Below, in pieces: positions 1 through 8,589 of a stretch of DNA of 64,000 bases. The stretch is from Hyphomonas sp. CY54-11-8. GTDB taxonomy: Bacteria; Pseudomonadota; Alphaproteobacteria; Caulobacterales; Hyphomonadaceae. The stretch covers positions 1-64,000 of the forward strand of contig NZ_AWFD01000005.1 of assembly GCF_000682735.1 (NCBI RefSeq), read 5' to 3'. Position 1 is the first letter of the stretch, and each line of letters opens with the position of its first letter. The translations under genes and the position numbers were made by a program. The notes beneath the pieces were generated by a model, which had not been told where the DNA came from, did not search any database, and worked only from the letters and a program-made list of their open reading frames with translations.

Positions 1-516
1 TCGCCGGGTGGCTGTTTGCAACGGGGTGTCGGTCGGCGGGATAAATGGATGGTGGCAGCTGAGCAGGCGGATGTCTTCGGCAGCATCCCGCTGCAGAATG
101 CCGTCCAGGTCTTCAAGATCCACGGACCCTTCAGCCCAGTTTCGTCGCGCCTGCCAGCCGCGGGCCGTATTCAAGCCATCGATTCGGATATTTCCCATAC
201 GCAATGGGAAGGAAAACTCGGATAGATACTTCTCATACCGCCCGAAGGGGTTGAGCACGCGGTGATGCAACTGGAACATCGGCGTGTCGTGATTGCCGGG
301 CGTACAGGCACACGGCAGGCCGAGCCCCCGCAACCAGTGCCGGGCCGCGTCGAACTCCCGGCGTTTCCCGCTTTGCGTCAGGTCGCCTGACACAACGACC
401 GCGTGTGGCGCAATCTGTTTGATATATCGGGCGGCGGCATCGAGTATGCGGGGATCAGCGGCGCCGAAGTGAATGTCTGCGAGATGCACAAGCCTCAATG
501 GCTCGTCTCCGCACAT
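1..516 (-). CDS. Metallophosphoesterase (calcineurin-like), 3' part outside window
   Basis: The visible N-terminal ~170 residues carry the ordered metal-binding motifs of calcineurin-like phosphoesterases: a DIHFG block near the start, SGDLT, GNHD and a CHHPF block, as in the class III phosphodiesterase (Icc/CpdA-like) group. The protein is cut by the window start, so the last motif (GHxH) and the length cannot be judged. ATG at 516 lies inside the end of the upstream kinase gene. A TTG at 498 that overlaps the kinase stop as TTGA is an equally likely coupled start. Cotranscription with the lipid-kinase-like gene is inferred from the overlap. The substrate is unknown. Confidence 0.85.
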   Translation of the reverse strand, partial: MCGDEPLRLVHLADIHFGAADPRILDAAARYIKQIAPHAVVVSGDLTQSGKRREFDAARHWLRGLGLPCACTPGNHDTPMFQLHHRVLNPFGRYEKYLSEFSFPLRMGNIRIDGLNTARGWQARRNWAEGSVDLEDLDGILQRDAAEDIRLLSCHHPFIPPTDTPLQTATRR

Positions 517-1361
517 AACACACGGGCCGCCTGGCCGATTAATTCGACATGGACCGGCGAGGTGAAACTCACTTGTTCGCCGTCCAGTGTTGCCGGGATC
601 TCCGCGCCGCCAAGATCATGCACCGTGACACTGTTGGTCACATCATGCTGTACCGGACCGGCATCTTTCCAGCCATGAATCATGGCATCCAGCGCGGTGG
701 AAAACAGCTCCATCGTGCTGCCTGGATCAATTGCCGCAACTTCAAATGCCGGGGACGGACCGCTGGTAATCGCGACGGCGGCGGCAACCGCGCTGATTGT
801 TTGTTCAGACAAGCCAGACTGGCCGTCCCTTGTCTTCCAGGCGAGGCGCAATCGGGTCTCAATGTCCAATACGTTTCCCTCGACAAGTGCCTGCGCAGCA
901 TCACGAAGCTCTCCCTTGCGGACAGCCTCTCGCGTTTCTGCCAATCCCGTCAGCCTGCCGAGCAGCGTAGCGATATAGAATCGTCTGTTTTCAATCTTGC
1001 CTGCAGCGATTGTTTCCACATCTGGCTTCGACAATACGTGATCAAGAATCTGATACCAGGCGCCATCACCGTACAGGCGTTTCGGCAACATGTTCATTGT
1101 CCCGCCAGGCAGCGCGAGCACCGGAGGACCGGACATGCCGCAGGCCGTCAGAGCACAGGCCAATGTGCCGTCTCCGCCCCAGACGACCACGGCATCCGCA
1201 TCACTGCCCGCAGCCGCGCGCACATGATTCTCGAGTTCGTCGGATCCGCAATGCAATTGCTTGATATCATGGCCAGACGCCTTGATCGCCGCTTCCAGCT
1301 CATCCGCCGCGCCTTTCGGCACGGTTCGGGACAGGGGATTGATGACCACTGCGAGTTTCAT
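495..1361 (-). CDS. Diacylglycerol kinase catalytic domain protein
   Basis: A 288-residue protein of the DAGKc/YegS-like lipid kinase family, which phosphorylates diacylglycerol or related lipid substrates with ATP. The nucleotide-binding signature GGDGT is at residues 62-66 and the second glycine loop LPGGTMN is at 84-90. The length is close to that of YegS-type proteins. The reading frame stays open to 1424, but ATG 1361 has a good ribosome site (GAAGGAG, 8 bases upstream) and gives the typical start with an MKLAVVINP strand. The last 22 bases overlap the downstream phosphoesterase gene. The true lipid substrate cannot be told from sequence. Confidence 0.85.
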   Translation of the reverse strand: MKLAVVINPLSRTVPKGAADELEAAIKASGHDIKQLHCGSDELENHVRAAAGSDADAVVVWGGDGTLACALTACGMSGPPVLALPGGTMNMLPKRLYGDGAWYQILDHVLSKPDVETIAAGKIENRRFYIATLLGRLTGLAETREAVRKGELRDAAQALVEGNVLDIETRLRLAWKTRDGQSGLSEQTISAVAAAVAITSGPSPAFEVAAIDPGSTMELFSTALDAMIHGWKDAGPVQHDVTNSVTVHDLGGAEIPATLDGEQVSFTSPVHVELIGQAARVLCAETSH

Positions 1362-1439
1362 GTCGGAATCTCCTTCAACAGAGTTCCAACGCACCAGCCA
1401 AACGCATGTTCCATGACACGACACCGGAACCTGAGAGGC

Positions 1440-1667
1440 TTATGGGCGTTTCCAAGCCATGGCTAATTCATCTACCACCCGCCTGAGCCCGATCTGCCAC
1501 CTTCCCGTACGCTCAACCTGGAAGGCGACAATACTATCATTGGGCCGCATTCGCGGGCCGCGCGCTTTTGGTGCCCTGGCGTCTCTCATGCTGGCAGGCA
1601 TCCTGTCGCTCTTCACGTGCCTTAAAGCTGGAAAAGCGAATTCTGTTACCCAAACAAGAAAAGGCAC
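1440..1667 (-). CDS. Possible small hypothetical protein
   Basis: The 408 bases between the kinase start and the entericidin gene hold no recognised gene. The best candidate is this minus-strand frame of up to 75 residues. Its C-terminal half reads like a basic amphipathic helix (GRWQIGLRRVVDELAMAW) and has internal Met starts around residues 22, 27 and 40. No convincing ribosome site is seen. An overlapping plus-strand frame of similar size (1459-1698) is at least as long, so coding is uncertain. Confidence 0.2.
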   Translation of the reverse strand: MPFLVWVTEFAFPALRHVKSDRMPASMRDARAPKARGPRMRPNDSIVAFQVERTGRWQIGLRRVVDELAMAWKRP

Positions 1668-1724
1668 TGTCTTGTTGCTTGCCTACAGCAAGGTCTGAAT
1701 TCATTTTATACTCTGCATAAAGAA

Positions 1725-1748
1725 AGAGCGCACCGGCTGGCGCGCTCT
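1725..1748 (-). terminator. Rho-independent terminator of the entericidin-like gene
   Basis: On the minus strand a stem AGAGCGCGCC / GGTGCGCTCT with a four-base loop is followed by a T-rich run (CTTTCTTTAT). It starts about 20 bases after the stop of the entericidin-like gene. Confidence 0.7.
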
Positions 1749-1769
1749 CTCCTCCCCGATGTCGAAAGT

Positions 1770-1931
1770 TTAGTTCGACATCTCTTCTTTGACCTTATCG
1801 GCCGAGTCTTCAATCACGTCACCGCCAGCCTGGATATCTTCACCAGCGCCAGCAACCGTATTGCAGGCCGCAGCCATAAGCGTGATCAGTCCAAGACCAG
1901 CAAACTTCAGTGTATTCTTAGCGGTGTTCAT
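1770..1931 (-). CDS. Entericidin EcnA/B-like small lipoprotein
   Basis: A 53-residue predicted lipoprotein. A lipobox-like LMAAAC places the lipidated Cys near residue 23, and it is followed by the [15 protein letters not shown] segment typical of the entericidin A/B family of small envelope lipoproteins. These are widespread in alphaproteobacteria, mostly without known function. ATG 1931 was chosen over the longer frame from 2009 because it is preceded by an AAAGGAA ribosome site and gives a compact signal peptide. The gene is monocistronic, with its own terminator. Confidence 0.85.
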   Translation of the reverse strand: MNTAKNTLKFAGLGLITLMAAACNTVAGAGEDIQAGGDVIEDSADKVKEEMSN

Positions 1932-2076
1932 GAATATTTCCTTTCTGTCGAACCATGCACCAGAAACGTTCAGCAGGCGGCATGGTTCCAGAATCTTTTC
2001 CCGGAACACTTCCTGGTCGGATCCGTTATCTGATCATCGGCACCAACGCCGAAGAGAAACAACAAAGGAGACTATC

Positions 2077-2250
2077 ATGCTTGGCTGGGCCATTGCATTT
2101 TTCATTCTCGCCATTGTCGCTGCTGCTCTTGGCTTTGGTGGTATCGCTGGCGCTTCTGCCGGTATCGCGCAGATCCTGTTCTTCGTCTTTCTCGCCCTTC
2201 TTGTGCTGACCTTCGTGGTGCGAGCGGTGAACGGGCGAAGCGTGACCTGA
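2077..2250 (+). CDS. DUF1328 (YtjA-like) small membrane protein
   Basis: A 57-residue protein with two hydrophobic helices and the opening [20 protein letters not shown], characteristic of the UPF0391/DUF1328 family of small inner-membrane proteins. The family is often stress-induced and has no known biochemical role. ATG 2077 has a strong AAAGGAG ribosome site. The gene is single, and a terminator follows within 25 bases. Confidence 0.85.
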   Translation: MLGWAIAFFILAIVAAALGFGGIAGASAGIAQILFFVFLALLVLTFVVRAVNGRSVT

Positions 2251-2271
2251 CCTGCGGTCATAGAAAGCAAA

Positions 2272-2306
2272 AAGACAAGGGGTGCCTGAGGGCGCCCCTT
2301 TTTGTT
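2272..2306 (+). terminator. Rho-independent terminator after the DUF1328 gene
   Basis: A GC-rich stem (AGGGGTGCC / GGGCGCCCCT) with a TGA-containing loop is followed by TTTTTG. It lies 22 bases after the stop codon of the DUF1328 gene. Confidence 0.8.
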
Positions 2307-2443
2307 TGGCTCAATTGGGATTTTCCGACCCGTTTGCGCCACGATGGCATGAACCTCGAAAACTGGATGGGGCATCGAGGCCAACAAGATGCGCTACTTC
2401 ACCACGAAAAGGAAGTGATCGAGTCCCTGGATTAGATGAAGGA

Positions 2444-2517
2444 TGGAGCGGGTAGACGGAATCGAACCGACATACTCAGCTTGGAAGGCTGCTGCACTAC
2501 CATTGTGCTATACCCGC
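2444..2517 (-). tRNA. tRNA-Gly (anticodon TCC)
   Basis: A 74-base cloverleaf with encoded CCA. The acceptor stem GCGGGTA pairs with TACCCGC, the D-loop contains the AATGGTAG block, the T-arm has GGTTCGATTCC, and the anticodon loop CTTCCAA carries TCC (plus-strand complement at 2483-2485). It lies 25 bases downstream of tRNA-Tyr on the same strand, so the two are probably cotranscribed. Confidence 0.95.
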
Positions 2518-2542
2518 GTCGCAATCATGCAGCCGCCTGAGG

Positions 2543-2626
2543 TGGTGGAGGGAGCTGGATTCGAACCAGCGTACCTTGCGGACCAGATTTACAGTCTGGC
2601 GGTTTTAACCACTCACCCATCCCTCC
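2543..2626 (-). tRNA. tRNA-Tyr (anticodon GTA)
   Basis: An 84-base tRNA with encoded CCA. The acceptor stem GGAGGGA pairs with TCCCTCC, the T-arm has GGTTCGAATCC, and the anticodon GTA (complement at 2590-2592) sits in loop CTGTAAA. A long variable arm is present, as expected for a class II tRNA-Tyr. It is divergent from rlmB, whose start lies about 110 bases away. Confidence 0.96.
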
Positions 2627-2734
2627 ACGGGACCTCACGGGCTGCACGGCGTTGACGCCGTCCGACCGGGGCTTCACATAGGCGCCGCAGCACCGCCGAT
2701 CCACACCGGAAGCGGCCTTATAAGGAAACACCAA

Positions 2735-3571
2735 ATGGCGCGCAACCATGGAAGACGGCGAAATGCACAAGGCCGCCCGGGACGCCCACAGGACGGCACC
2801 CCGCCGCAAAGTCACCGACCCGGTCCCCGGCATCCCAACAAGGGCCACACAACCAGCGATTCTGGCGTCTGGATCTGGGGTGTCCATGCCGTCGAAGCCG
2901 CCCTGGCCAACCCGGAACGCAAGCTGATCGAGCTCCTCGCGACCGAAAATGCCGCGGCCCGCCTGCCTGCCGACGCGCCGAAGCCGCAAATTGTGACAGC
3001 CAAGGACATCGACCCGCGGCTGCCGCCCGGTTCGGTCCATCAGGGCCTCGCCCTGCGTGCAGAGCCGCTGGATCCGGTCGCGCTGGAAGACCTGATCCAT
3101 GAAGGCGTTGAGCGGATCGTCGTGCTGGACCAGGTGTCCGACCCCCACAATCTGGGCGCGATCTACCGCTCGGCCGCTGCCTTCGGCTTCGGGGCCCTGG
3201 TGCTTCAGACCCGGAATGCCCCGCCGATCACCGGAATCGTCGCCAAGAGTGCAGTCGGTGCCATCGAAACCGTGGCCGAGGCCCGGGTCGTGAACATTTC
3301 CCGTGCCCTCGAACAGCTGGGCGAGGCGGGGTACCACACGGTTGGCCTCGCCGGCGAGGGCGAGGCGGACATCGCGCAGGCCGTCAAAGGCGCAGGCAAA
3401 CTGGCCATCGTACTGGGCGCAGAAGGCCCGGGCCTCCGCCCCGGGGTCGCCAAGGCCTGCGCCGAACTTGCCCGCATCCCGATCAGCGCCGCCATGGAAA
3501 GCCTCAACGTGTCCAATGCTGCCGCAATTGCGTTCTACGAAGCAGCTCGGAACAGTTTTCCCGGGGGCTGA
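2735..3571 (+). CDS. rlmB: 23S rRNA (guanosine-2'-O-)-methyltransferase RlmB
   Basis: A 278-residue SpoU/TrmH-type SPOUT methyltransferase. It has a basic, low-complexity N-terminal tail (to ~45), a substrate-binding domain beginning with the WGVHAVEAAL block (48-56) and the three SPOUT motifs: DQVSDPHNLGAIYRSAAAFG (132-150), VLGAEGPGL (227-234) and the MESLNVSNAAAI knot motif (254-264). The family methylates the 2'-O of G2251 in 23S rRNA. ATG 2735 has an AAGGA site 8-9 bases upstream. TrmH was considered, but the L30e-like N-domain and full length favour RlmB. Confidence 0.92.
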   Translation: MARNHGRRRNAQGRPGRPQDGTPPQSHRPGPRHPNKGHTTSDSGVWIWGVHAVEAALANPERKLIELLATENAAARLPADAPKPQIVTAKDIDPRLPPGSVHQGLALRAEPLDPVALEDLIHEGVERIVVLDQVSDPHNLGAIYRSAAAFGFGALVLQTRNAPPITGIVAKSAVGAIETVAEARVVNISRALEQLGEAGYHTVGLAGEGEADIAQAVKGAGKLAIVLGAEGPGLRPGVAKACAELARIPISAAMESLNVSNAAAIAFYEAARNSFPGG

Positions 3572-3612
3572 ACCTCTGCTAGGGTCTGCCCCGGATTCAC
3601 CGTACGGAGCAC

Positions 3613-4506
3613 GTGACCGCCATGTTGAGATTCCTCTCCATCCTCGTCCTTCTCGCTGGCCTGCTCGTGGCGGGTTATGGCGGTTCGCGCCTGATGGAGG
3701 TGTATGCCCCGAAATCCGGAATGACGGTCGAGGCGATGCCCTCCGAGGAACCGATCATGATGGATGATGTGACCGTCGAAGCACTGCCTGAAGCAGAAGC
3801 CCTGCCGCCGATCCCAGACGAAGAAATTCTGGCCGAGACGGCATCGGTTCCGTCTATTTCCCGGTCACTGCCGGCTCCGACGCTGGACGAGCCCATGTTC
3901 GGCACAGAAGGCGTATCCGGTAGCGGCGCAGCGGATGCCGGCGCCATGGCCAGTATCGAAGTGGCCCCGGATGTCATGGCGCCCGCCCCGTCCGACGCTT
4001 TCCTCGAAAACCTGAAGACGGTGCCGGTCGCCCATGAGACGCCCACCACCGCAGAGTACAAGCGCCCCTTTGAAGCGGTGCTCGCCATTGATGCAACCGG
4101 CGATTCCACAGCGGTCGACGCCCTGCCGGGCCATGGCAATATTTCCGAGGGCACCGCTCAGGTGTCCAAGACCGTGGAAGCGCGCCTGTCAGGGTCAGGC
4201 TTCGCTATCAAGGCAATGACGCCTGAGCAACAGACCATCTCGCCGCTGACCGAGAACACCTGGCGCTGGTCGGTCACCCCACTGACCGCCGGCAATCAGG
4301 AACTCACTTTCGACATCTATGCCATTGATGACGGTCCGGCCGTGCCGCTGCGGACATTCCACAATACGGTGACGGTGAAGGTGACAGGCCTCAATCGCGC
4401 GATCGCCTTTGCAGACCAGGCAAATCCACTGGCGGTGTTCCTTGGCGGGGTCGGCTCCGTGCTCGCCGGCCTGTTCGGCGCCATCAAGTTCGTCCGCCGC
4501 CGCTAG
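3613..4506 (+). CDS. Hypothetical membrane-anchored protein with a predicted beta-rich domain
   Basis: A 297-residue protein of unrecognised family. An N-terminal hydrophobic helix (about residues 5-24) is followed by an acidic, proline-rich stretch (to ~130), then a domain of alternating strands (about 140-265; blocks such as VEARLSGSGFAI and TWRWSVTPLTAGNQELTF). It ends in a second hydrophobic segment with a terminal RRR tail. This suggests a periplasmic domain anchored at both ends. The start is uncertain: GTG 3613 sits 3 bases after GGAG, while ATG 3622 is 12 bases after it. It is not visibly linked to rlmB by function. Confidence 0.7.
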   Translation: MTAMLRFLSILVLLAGLLVAGYGGSRLMEVYAPKSGMTVEAMPSEEPIMMDDVTVEALPEAEALPPIPDEEILAETASVPSISRSLPAPTLDEPMFGTEGVSGSGAADAGAMASIEVAPDVMAPAPSDAFLENLKTVPVAHETPTTAEYKRPFEAVLAIDATGDSTAVDALPGHGNISEGTAQVSKTVEARLSGSGFAIKAMTPEQQTISPLTENTWRWSVTPLTAGNQELTFDIYAIDDGPAVPLRTFHNTVTVKVTGLNRAIAFADQANPLAVFLGGVGSVLAGLFGAIKFVRRR

Positions 4507-4613
4507 AATATCCGGCAAGCCTGCCCGGTTTGCCTGACCGGGTTCAGGCTTCCGTTTCGCCAAGATAGCGGCCGCTTTGACTTTGCGTTCAAAGGCCGGT
4601 TTGACTGGCGGCT

Positions 4614-7448
4614 ATGACCAAGACGACTGCCACGCCGCCTTTGACCCTTGATGCTGCGCAGGAATTTCTGCGGGAACAGGCCCAGCGGATCGATATCGAC
4701 CCGATGACCAATTCGGTCTTCGCGCTGACCCAGACGCTGTTCCGGGATCTCGAAGATGGGAAAATCACCCAGACCGACCTCGCAGCACTGGCTAATGAAG
4801 TTCACTTTGAACTCATCAATGAGCGCGCCGAACGTTTCCGCGCCCAGCATGCCGGAGCAGATGAGACTGCCGCCTGGGCGCCGCTGGTCGCCCGCCTGGA
4901 GGAGATTGCGAAGGAGGGGTTTGAAGCTTTCGCCGCCGCGATCGCGCAGGAACGTGGCGGGCTCGTTTTTACCGGCCACCCGACTTTTGCGCTGTCGACG
5001 GAGCTGCGCGCCGCCTTCGCCGCCCATGTCAGCAAGCCTACCAAAACCAGCCGCACCCGTCTCGCCAAACTGATCAAGACCGACAACCGCGCCTGGAACC
5101 AGTCGATCAGCCTCCATGGAGAGCATGAGGAAGTGCAGGCGGCCCTCGAAAACGCCGCGCACGCCCAACGAAGGATGGCGGAGACCATCCTCAAGATTGC
5201 GAGGAAGAGATTCCCCGACCGCTGGCGGGCGCTTCGCCCTGCCTTGCCAACCCTGGCGTGCTGGGTCGGCTACGACCTCGACGGCCGGGCTGATATTCAC
5301 TGGTCGCAGTCCCTGACCTTCCGCCTGACCGAAAAAGCCATGCAGCTGGAGCGCTATGCGGCACGCGCGCAGGACATACTCTCCAGAACCGGGAAGTCGG
5401 CGTGGCTGGATGGGCTGGCCGGGCATTTGCGCCAGGCAGCGGCGCTGACGCGCAAACATGCCGCCCTATTTGCAGCGGACCTGACCAATGCAGACAATCT
5501 TGTCACAGCAGCCAACGCGATCACTGAACACGCGCCGCACACCATTCTGGACGCCGAGGAGGTTTTGGATAGCCTCGATGAGGGCGTGCGCAATGCCAGC
5601 GACGATCTTGCCGCCGAACTGATCGCCTTCCGTGCCGAAGTCGAAGCCCAGCAATTGGGAACCGCGCGCATTCACTTGCGCGTCAACGCCGCTCAGGTTC
5701 GTACGGTGATCAATCGCGATCTCGGCCTCGAGACCGAAGACCGGGAGCTCGGCCGGGTCGCGCTGGCGGAGCTTGCTCAGAAGGCCCGCAAGTCAAAACC
5801 CGTGAAAGTGAATTTCGGCGATCTGTTCATGGAACAGTCGACCGCCCGGCGTCAGTTCATGATGTGCGCCCAGATCCTGAAACATATTGATGCCGGATCC
5901 GTCATCCGCTTCCTGATCGCCGAGAGCGAGAACCCGGCTACGGTGATGGGGGCCCTGTACCTCGCGCGCCAATATGGCGTCGATGAGATGCTGGATATCT
6001 CACCTCTGTTCGAAACCCCCGAAGCGCTTGAAACGGGCGGGCGCTTTATCGAACGCCTGCTGGAGGAGCCGGAATTCCTCGCCTATGTGAAGCAGCGTGG
6101 ATACCTCTCCATCCAGCTTGGCTTTTCCGATGCCGGACGGTTCATCGGGCAGGTCGCCGCCGACATGGCGATCGAGCGCATCCACAACCTCATCTCCCGG
6201 GCGCTGGCCGCCAGGAATGCCGGCGTGGACCTGCTGATCTTCAACACGCATGGCGAATCCATGGGGCGGGGTGCCTGGCCCGGCACATTCGAACAACGCT
6301 TCGATCACCTGCTGACACCATGGACCCGCGCCGGCGCAGAAATGCGCGGGCTGAAGCTGCGCCACGAGGTCAGCTTTCAGGGCGGGGATGGCTATCTCCA
6401 TTTCGCTACTCCGGTCCTTGCAGACGCAACCATGGCGGCCTGGGGCGTGCACACTTTCCAGCCTGTGGACGAGACCTCGAAGACAGACCCGTTCTATACG
6501 CGCACGGATCTCGTCTGGGATTTCTACCGCGCCCTGCGCGCCTGGCATGAGCGCCTGTTCGTGAACCCGGATTATGGCCGCCTGCTCGGCGCCTTTTCCA
6601 GTGGGCTGACGGTCAAGGCCGGGTCACGTCCGAAGCGCCGTGCGGCCGGCCCTTCCGGCCCACGCTCGCTGCGCGCGATTTCCCATAATGCGACCCTGCA
6701 GCAGCTGGGTGTTCCGGCGAATACCGCCGCCGGGATCGGCTCCTCCCTGCAACGCGAAACCGAGCGGCTGGTGAACCTGATCGATACCAGCCCCCGCATG
6801 CGGCACCTCGTTTTCCTCGCCGCAAAAGCCCGCGGCCTGACCAGTCTGCCTGCGCTCCGCGGTTATGCCCGCGTCTACGACCCCGGAGTGTGGATCGCCC
6901 ATGCCCGCATGATGAAGACCGAAAGCGGCGCTGCCGCCTATCGCGCAGTCTATTATGCTCTACGCGCAGATGAGACCGCTGTCTCAATCGACCGGATCGC
7001 CAATCTGCTATCGGTAGACCTGCGTCGGTTCGACCGCCTGACCGCCCAGCTGGAGGATGCCCCGTCGACGGAAGAGCGTCATGAGAATCGCCTCGCCCTG
7101 CACGTACTCCATGCCGTGCGCCAGGCCTTGATGATGCGGGCTTTCGCGCTCGCAGGCAGCCTGCCGCGCCTTTCAGAGCGCCATGACGCCAGCGCCCGGG
7201 ATGTCGTCAACATGATCTCGGAAATGCGCTTTGCCGAGGTCGTGGAGCTGCTGGGTGAAATCTTCCCCTGCGCCCGGAGCGAGGACACGCCCCTGCAGGC
7301 GCTGACCGAACCCGGCAGCCAGATGCGCAGCGCTTCCTATGGCTACGAACGGATCCATAAGGACATCATCGATCCATTGGATGAGATCGGGCGCACACTG
7401 CATGGCATCAGCCTCGCCATCACACACGCCTATGGCGCATTCGGCTAG
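4614..7448 (+). CDS. ppc: Phosphoenolpyruvate carboxylase, divergent class
   Basis: A 944-residue protein with family-typical length and order of motifs, expected to make oxaloacetate from PEP and bicarbonate (anaplerosis). The N-terminal catalytic-histidine motif reads VFTGHPTF (His ~122), against VxTAHPTE in classical enzymes. The central LGFSDAGRFIG block replaces LGYSDSGKDAG. The glycine loop is THGESMGRG rather than FHGRGGSIGRGG, keeping the His and the second Arg but two residues shorter. A late FQGGDGY block stands for the usual QGE/QGQ region. It is probably an active member of a divergent alphaproteobacterial group, but loss of the first loop Arg makes the activity worth testing. Confidence 0.8.
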   Translation: MTKTTATPPLTLDAAQEFLREQAQRIDIDPMTNSVFALTQTLFRDLEDGKITQTDLAALANEVHFELINERAERFRAQHAGADETAAWAPLVARLEEIAKEGFEAFAAAIAQERGGLVFTGHPTFALSTELRAAFAAHVSKPTKTSRTRLAKLIKTDNRAWNQSISLHGEHEEVQAALENAAHAQRRMAETILKIARKRFPDRWRALRPALPTLACWVGYDLDGRADIHWSQSLTFRLTEKAMQLERYAARAQDILSRTGKSAWLDGLAGHLRQAAALTRKHAALFAADLTNADNLVTAANAITEHAPHTILDAEEVLDSLDEGVRNASDDLAAELIAFRAEVEAQQLGTARIHLRVNAAQVRTVINRDLGLETEDRELGRVALAELAQKARKSKPVKVNFGDLFMEQSTARRQFMMCAQILKHIDAGSVIRFLIAESENPATVMGALYLARQYGVDEMLDISPLFETPEALETGGRFIERLLEEPEFLAYVKQRGYLSIQLGFSDAGRFIGQVAADMAIERIHNLISRALAARNAGVDLLIFNTHGESMGRGAWPGTFEQRFDHLLTPWTRAGAEMRGLKLRHEVSFQGGDGYLHFATPVLADATMAAWGVHTFQPVDETSKTDPFYTRTDLVWDFYRALRAWHERLFVNPDYGRLLGAFSSGLTVKAGSRPKRRAAGPSGPRSLRAISHNATLQQLGVPANTAAGIGSSLQRETERLVNLIDTSPRMRHLVFLAAKARGLTSLPALRGYARVYDPGVWIAHARMMKTESGAAAYRAVYYALRADETAVSIDRIANLLSVDLRRFDRLTAQLEDAPSTEERHENRLALHVLHAVRQALMMRAFALAGSLPRLSERHDASARDVVNMISEMRFAEVVELLGEIFPCARSEDTPLQALTEPGSQMRSASYGYERIHKDIIDPLDEIGRTLHGISLAITHAYGAFG

Positions 7449-7456
7449 GACCGTAA

Positions 7457-8464
7457 TCAGTATACCGGAATGCGGGTGTCCCGGGCGTTGAGATTGACGC
7501 GGCTGGAATAACGGCCACTGTCCGGCATGCTGAGGACGACCCTTTGGCGCCGGCGATCGATCTGCAGTCTGAAAGACGAAAGAAGGTCCAGCCCCAGCAC
7601 CATCGCGGGCTCCTCCTCAAGTCCGAGGTATTTGAACAGCGGCGGGTCGCTCACCAGTATGTCGACACCCGACATCCGGTAATCCCCGATGGCCAGCATC
7701 CGGACAGAGGCGATCCGCAGGGACTGGTCGCCACCTGTGGCACCCTGCAGGATCTTCGTCTTCTCTTCATTGGTTCTGGTGTGGGACTGTTCTGCAAACC
7801 GACTGTTGATAAAGGTCACGCTGGAACCGGTATCGACCAGTGCGCGGCCTTTGCGGCCATTGATCCGGACATCCACGAAAATCAGGCCGTTCTCGTCAGT
7901 GTATTTCATTGAGCTTGGCACCAGCCGGGCAGACCGGTCGGGGCGTCCATCATAGACCATGACACGCAAATTCTCGAAGTCGAAGTCGATAACATCCCCT
8001 TCGAAGGCATTTGCCGGCAGCACATTCTGCGTCCCGGTGACATTCAGGTCGACGTTCAGCGCTACCTGTACATCCTTCTTTGCCACGTTCCCGACGAGAA
8101 GCGTATCCAGTTCGACAACCGGATAGATTTCTTCCCCGGTCAGCCCCAGCACGCTGATCATGGGCACATTGTCATCCAGTTCCGGAAGCTGAGCCAGGCG
8201 CGCCGTGCGGCGGTTGATCATGGGAAATGTTGCGGCCGTATCGATGATACCGGTCGCCCGGTCATTCCCGTTCACCTCGAGACGGACGACCATGTGATCG
8301 TATTCATTCACCTCGAACGGGATCACCTGGCGCTCACTGGCCAGCGCCGGGAAAAAGCCCAACAGGGCCAGAACACTCAAGAAGGCACCTTTGATGTGCC
8401 ACCCGGACGCCATTTTGGTCGTCCGGCGTTTCGACTCCCTCGTCATTTGCTCAATATCCCACAT
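7457..8464 (-). CDS. Two-domain retropepsin-like aspartyl protease, exported
   Basis: A 335-residue protein with an N-terminal signal/anchor helix (about residues 22-43) and two tandem retropepsin-like folds. The first has the active-site position IIDTA (Asp75-Thr-Ala) and the second ALVDTGSS (Asp211-Thr-Gly). Each is followed by the hydrophobic strand expected of the fold, and a late VLGLDLLSSF block is typical of such bacterial periplasmic proteins. Retropepsins normally dimerise through two DTG triads, and here both lobes are in one chain. Starts at 8446 and 8413 are also possible. It is convergent with ppc, with 8 bases between stops. The substrate is unknown. Confidence 0.82.
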   Translation of the reverse strand: MWDIEQMTRESKRRTTKMASGWHIKGAFLSVLALLGFFPALASERQVIPFEVNEYDHMVVRLEVNGNDRATGIIDTAATFPMINRRTARLAQLPELDDNVPMISVLGLTGEEIYPVVELDTLLVGNVAKKDVQVALNVDLNVTGTQNVLPANAFEGDVIDFDFENLRVMVYDGRPDRSARLVPSSMKYTDENGLIFVDVRINGRKGRALVDTGSSVTFINSRFAEQSHTRTNEEKTKILQGATGGDQSLRIASVRMLAIGDYRMSGVDILVSDPPLFKYLGLEEEPAMVLGLDLLSSFRLQIDRRRQRVVLSMPDSGRYSSRVNLNARDTRIPVY

Positions 8465-8589
8465 CCGATAGGATAAACAAAATCACACTGTATTGACGTT
8501 AGGTACTCTGCCCCGGCGTCACGACTTCCGCTGCCCCTTACGTTCGCGTAAACCTGCGTGACACAAACTGAGGAAACCGGAGACTGATC

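Noticed and set aside
2444-2626. tRNA pair as an integration site
   Set aside because: No integrase, direct repeat of the tRNA 3' end, or change in gene content is seen nearby.
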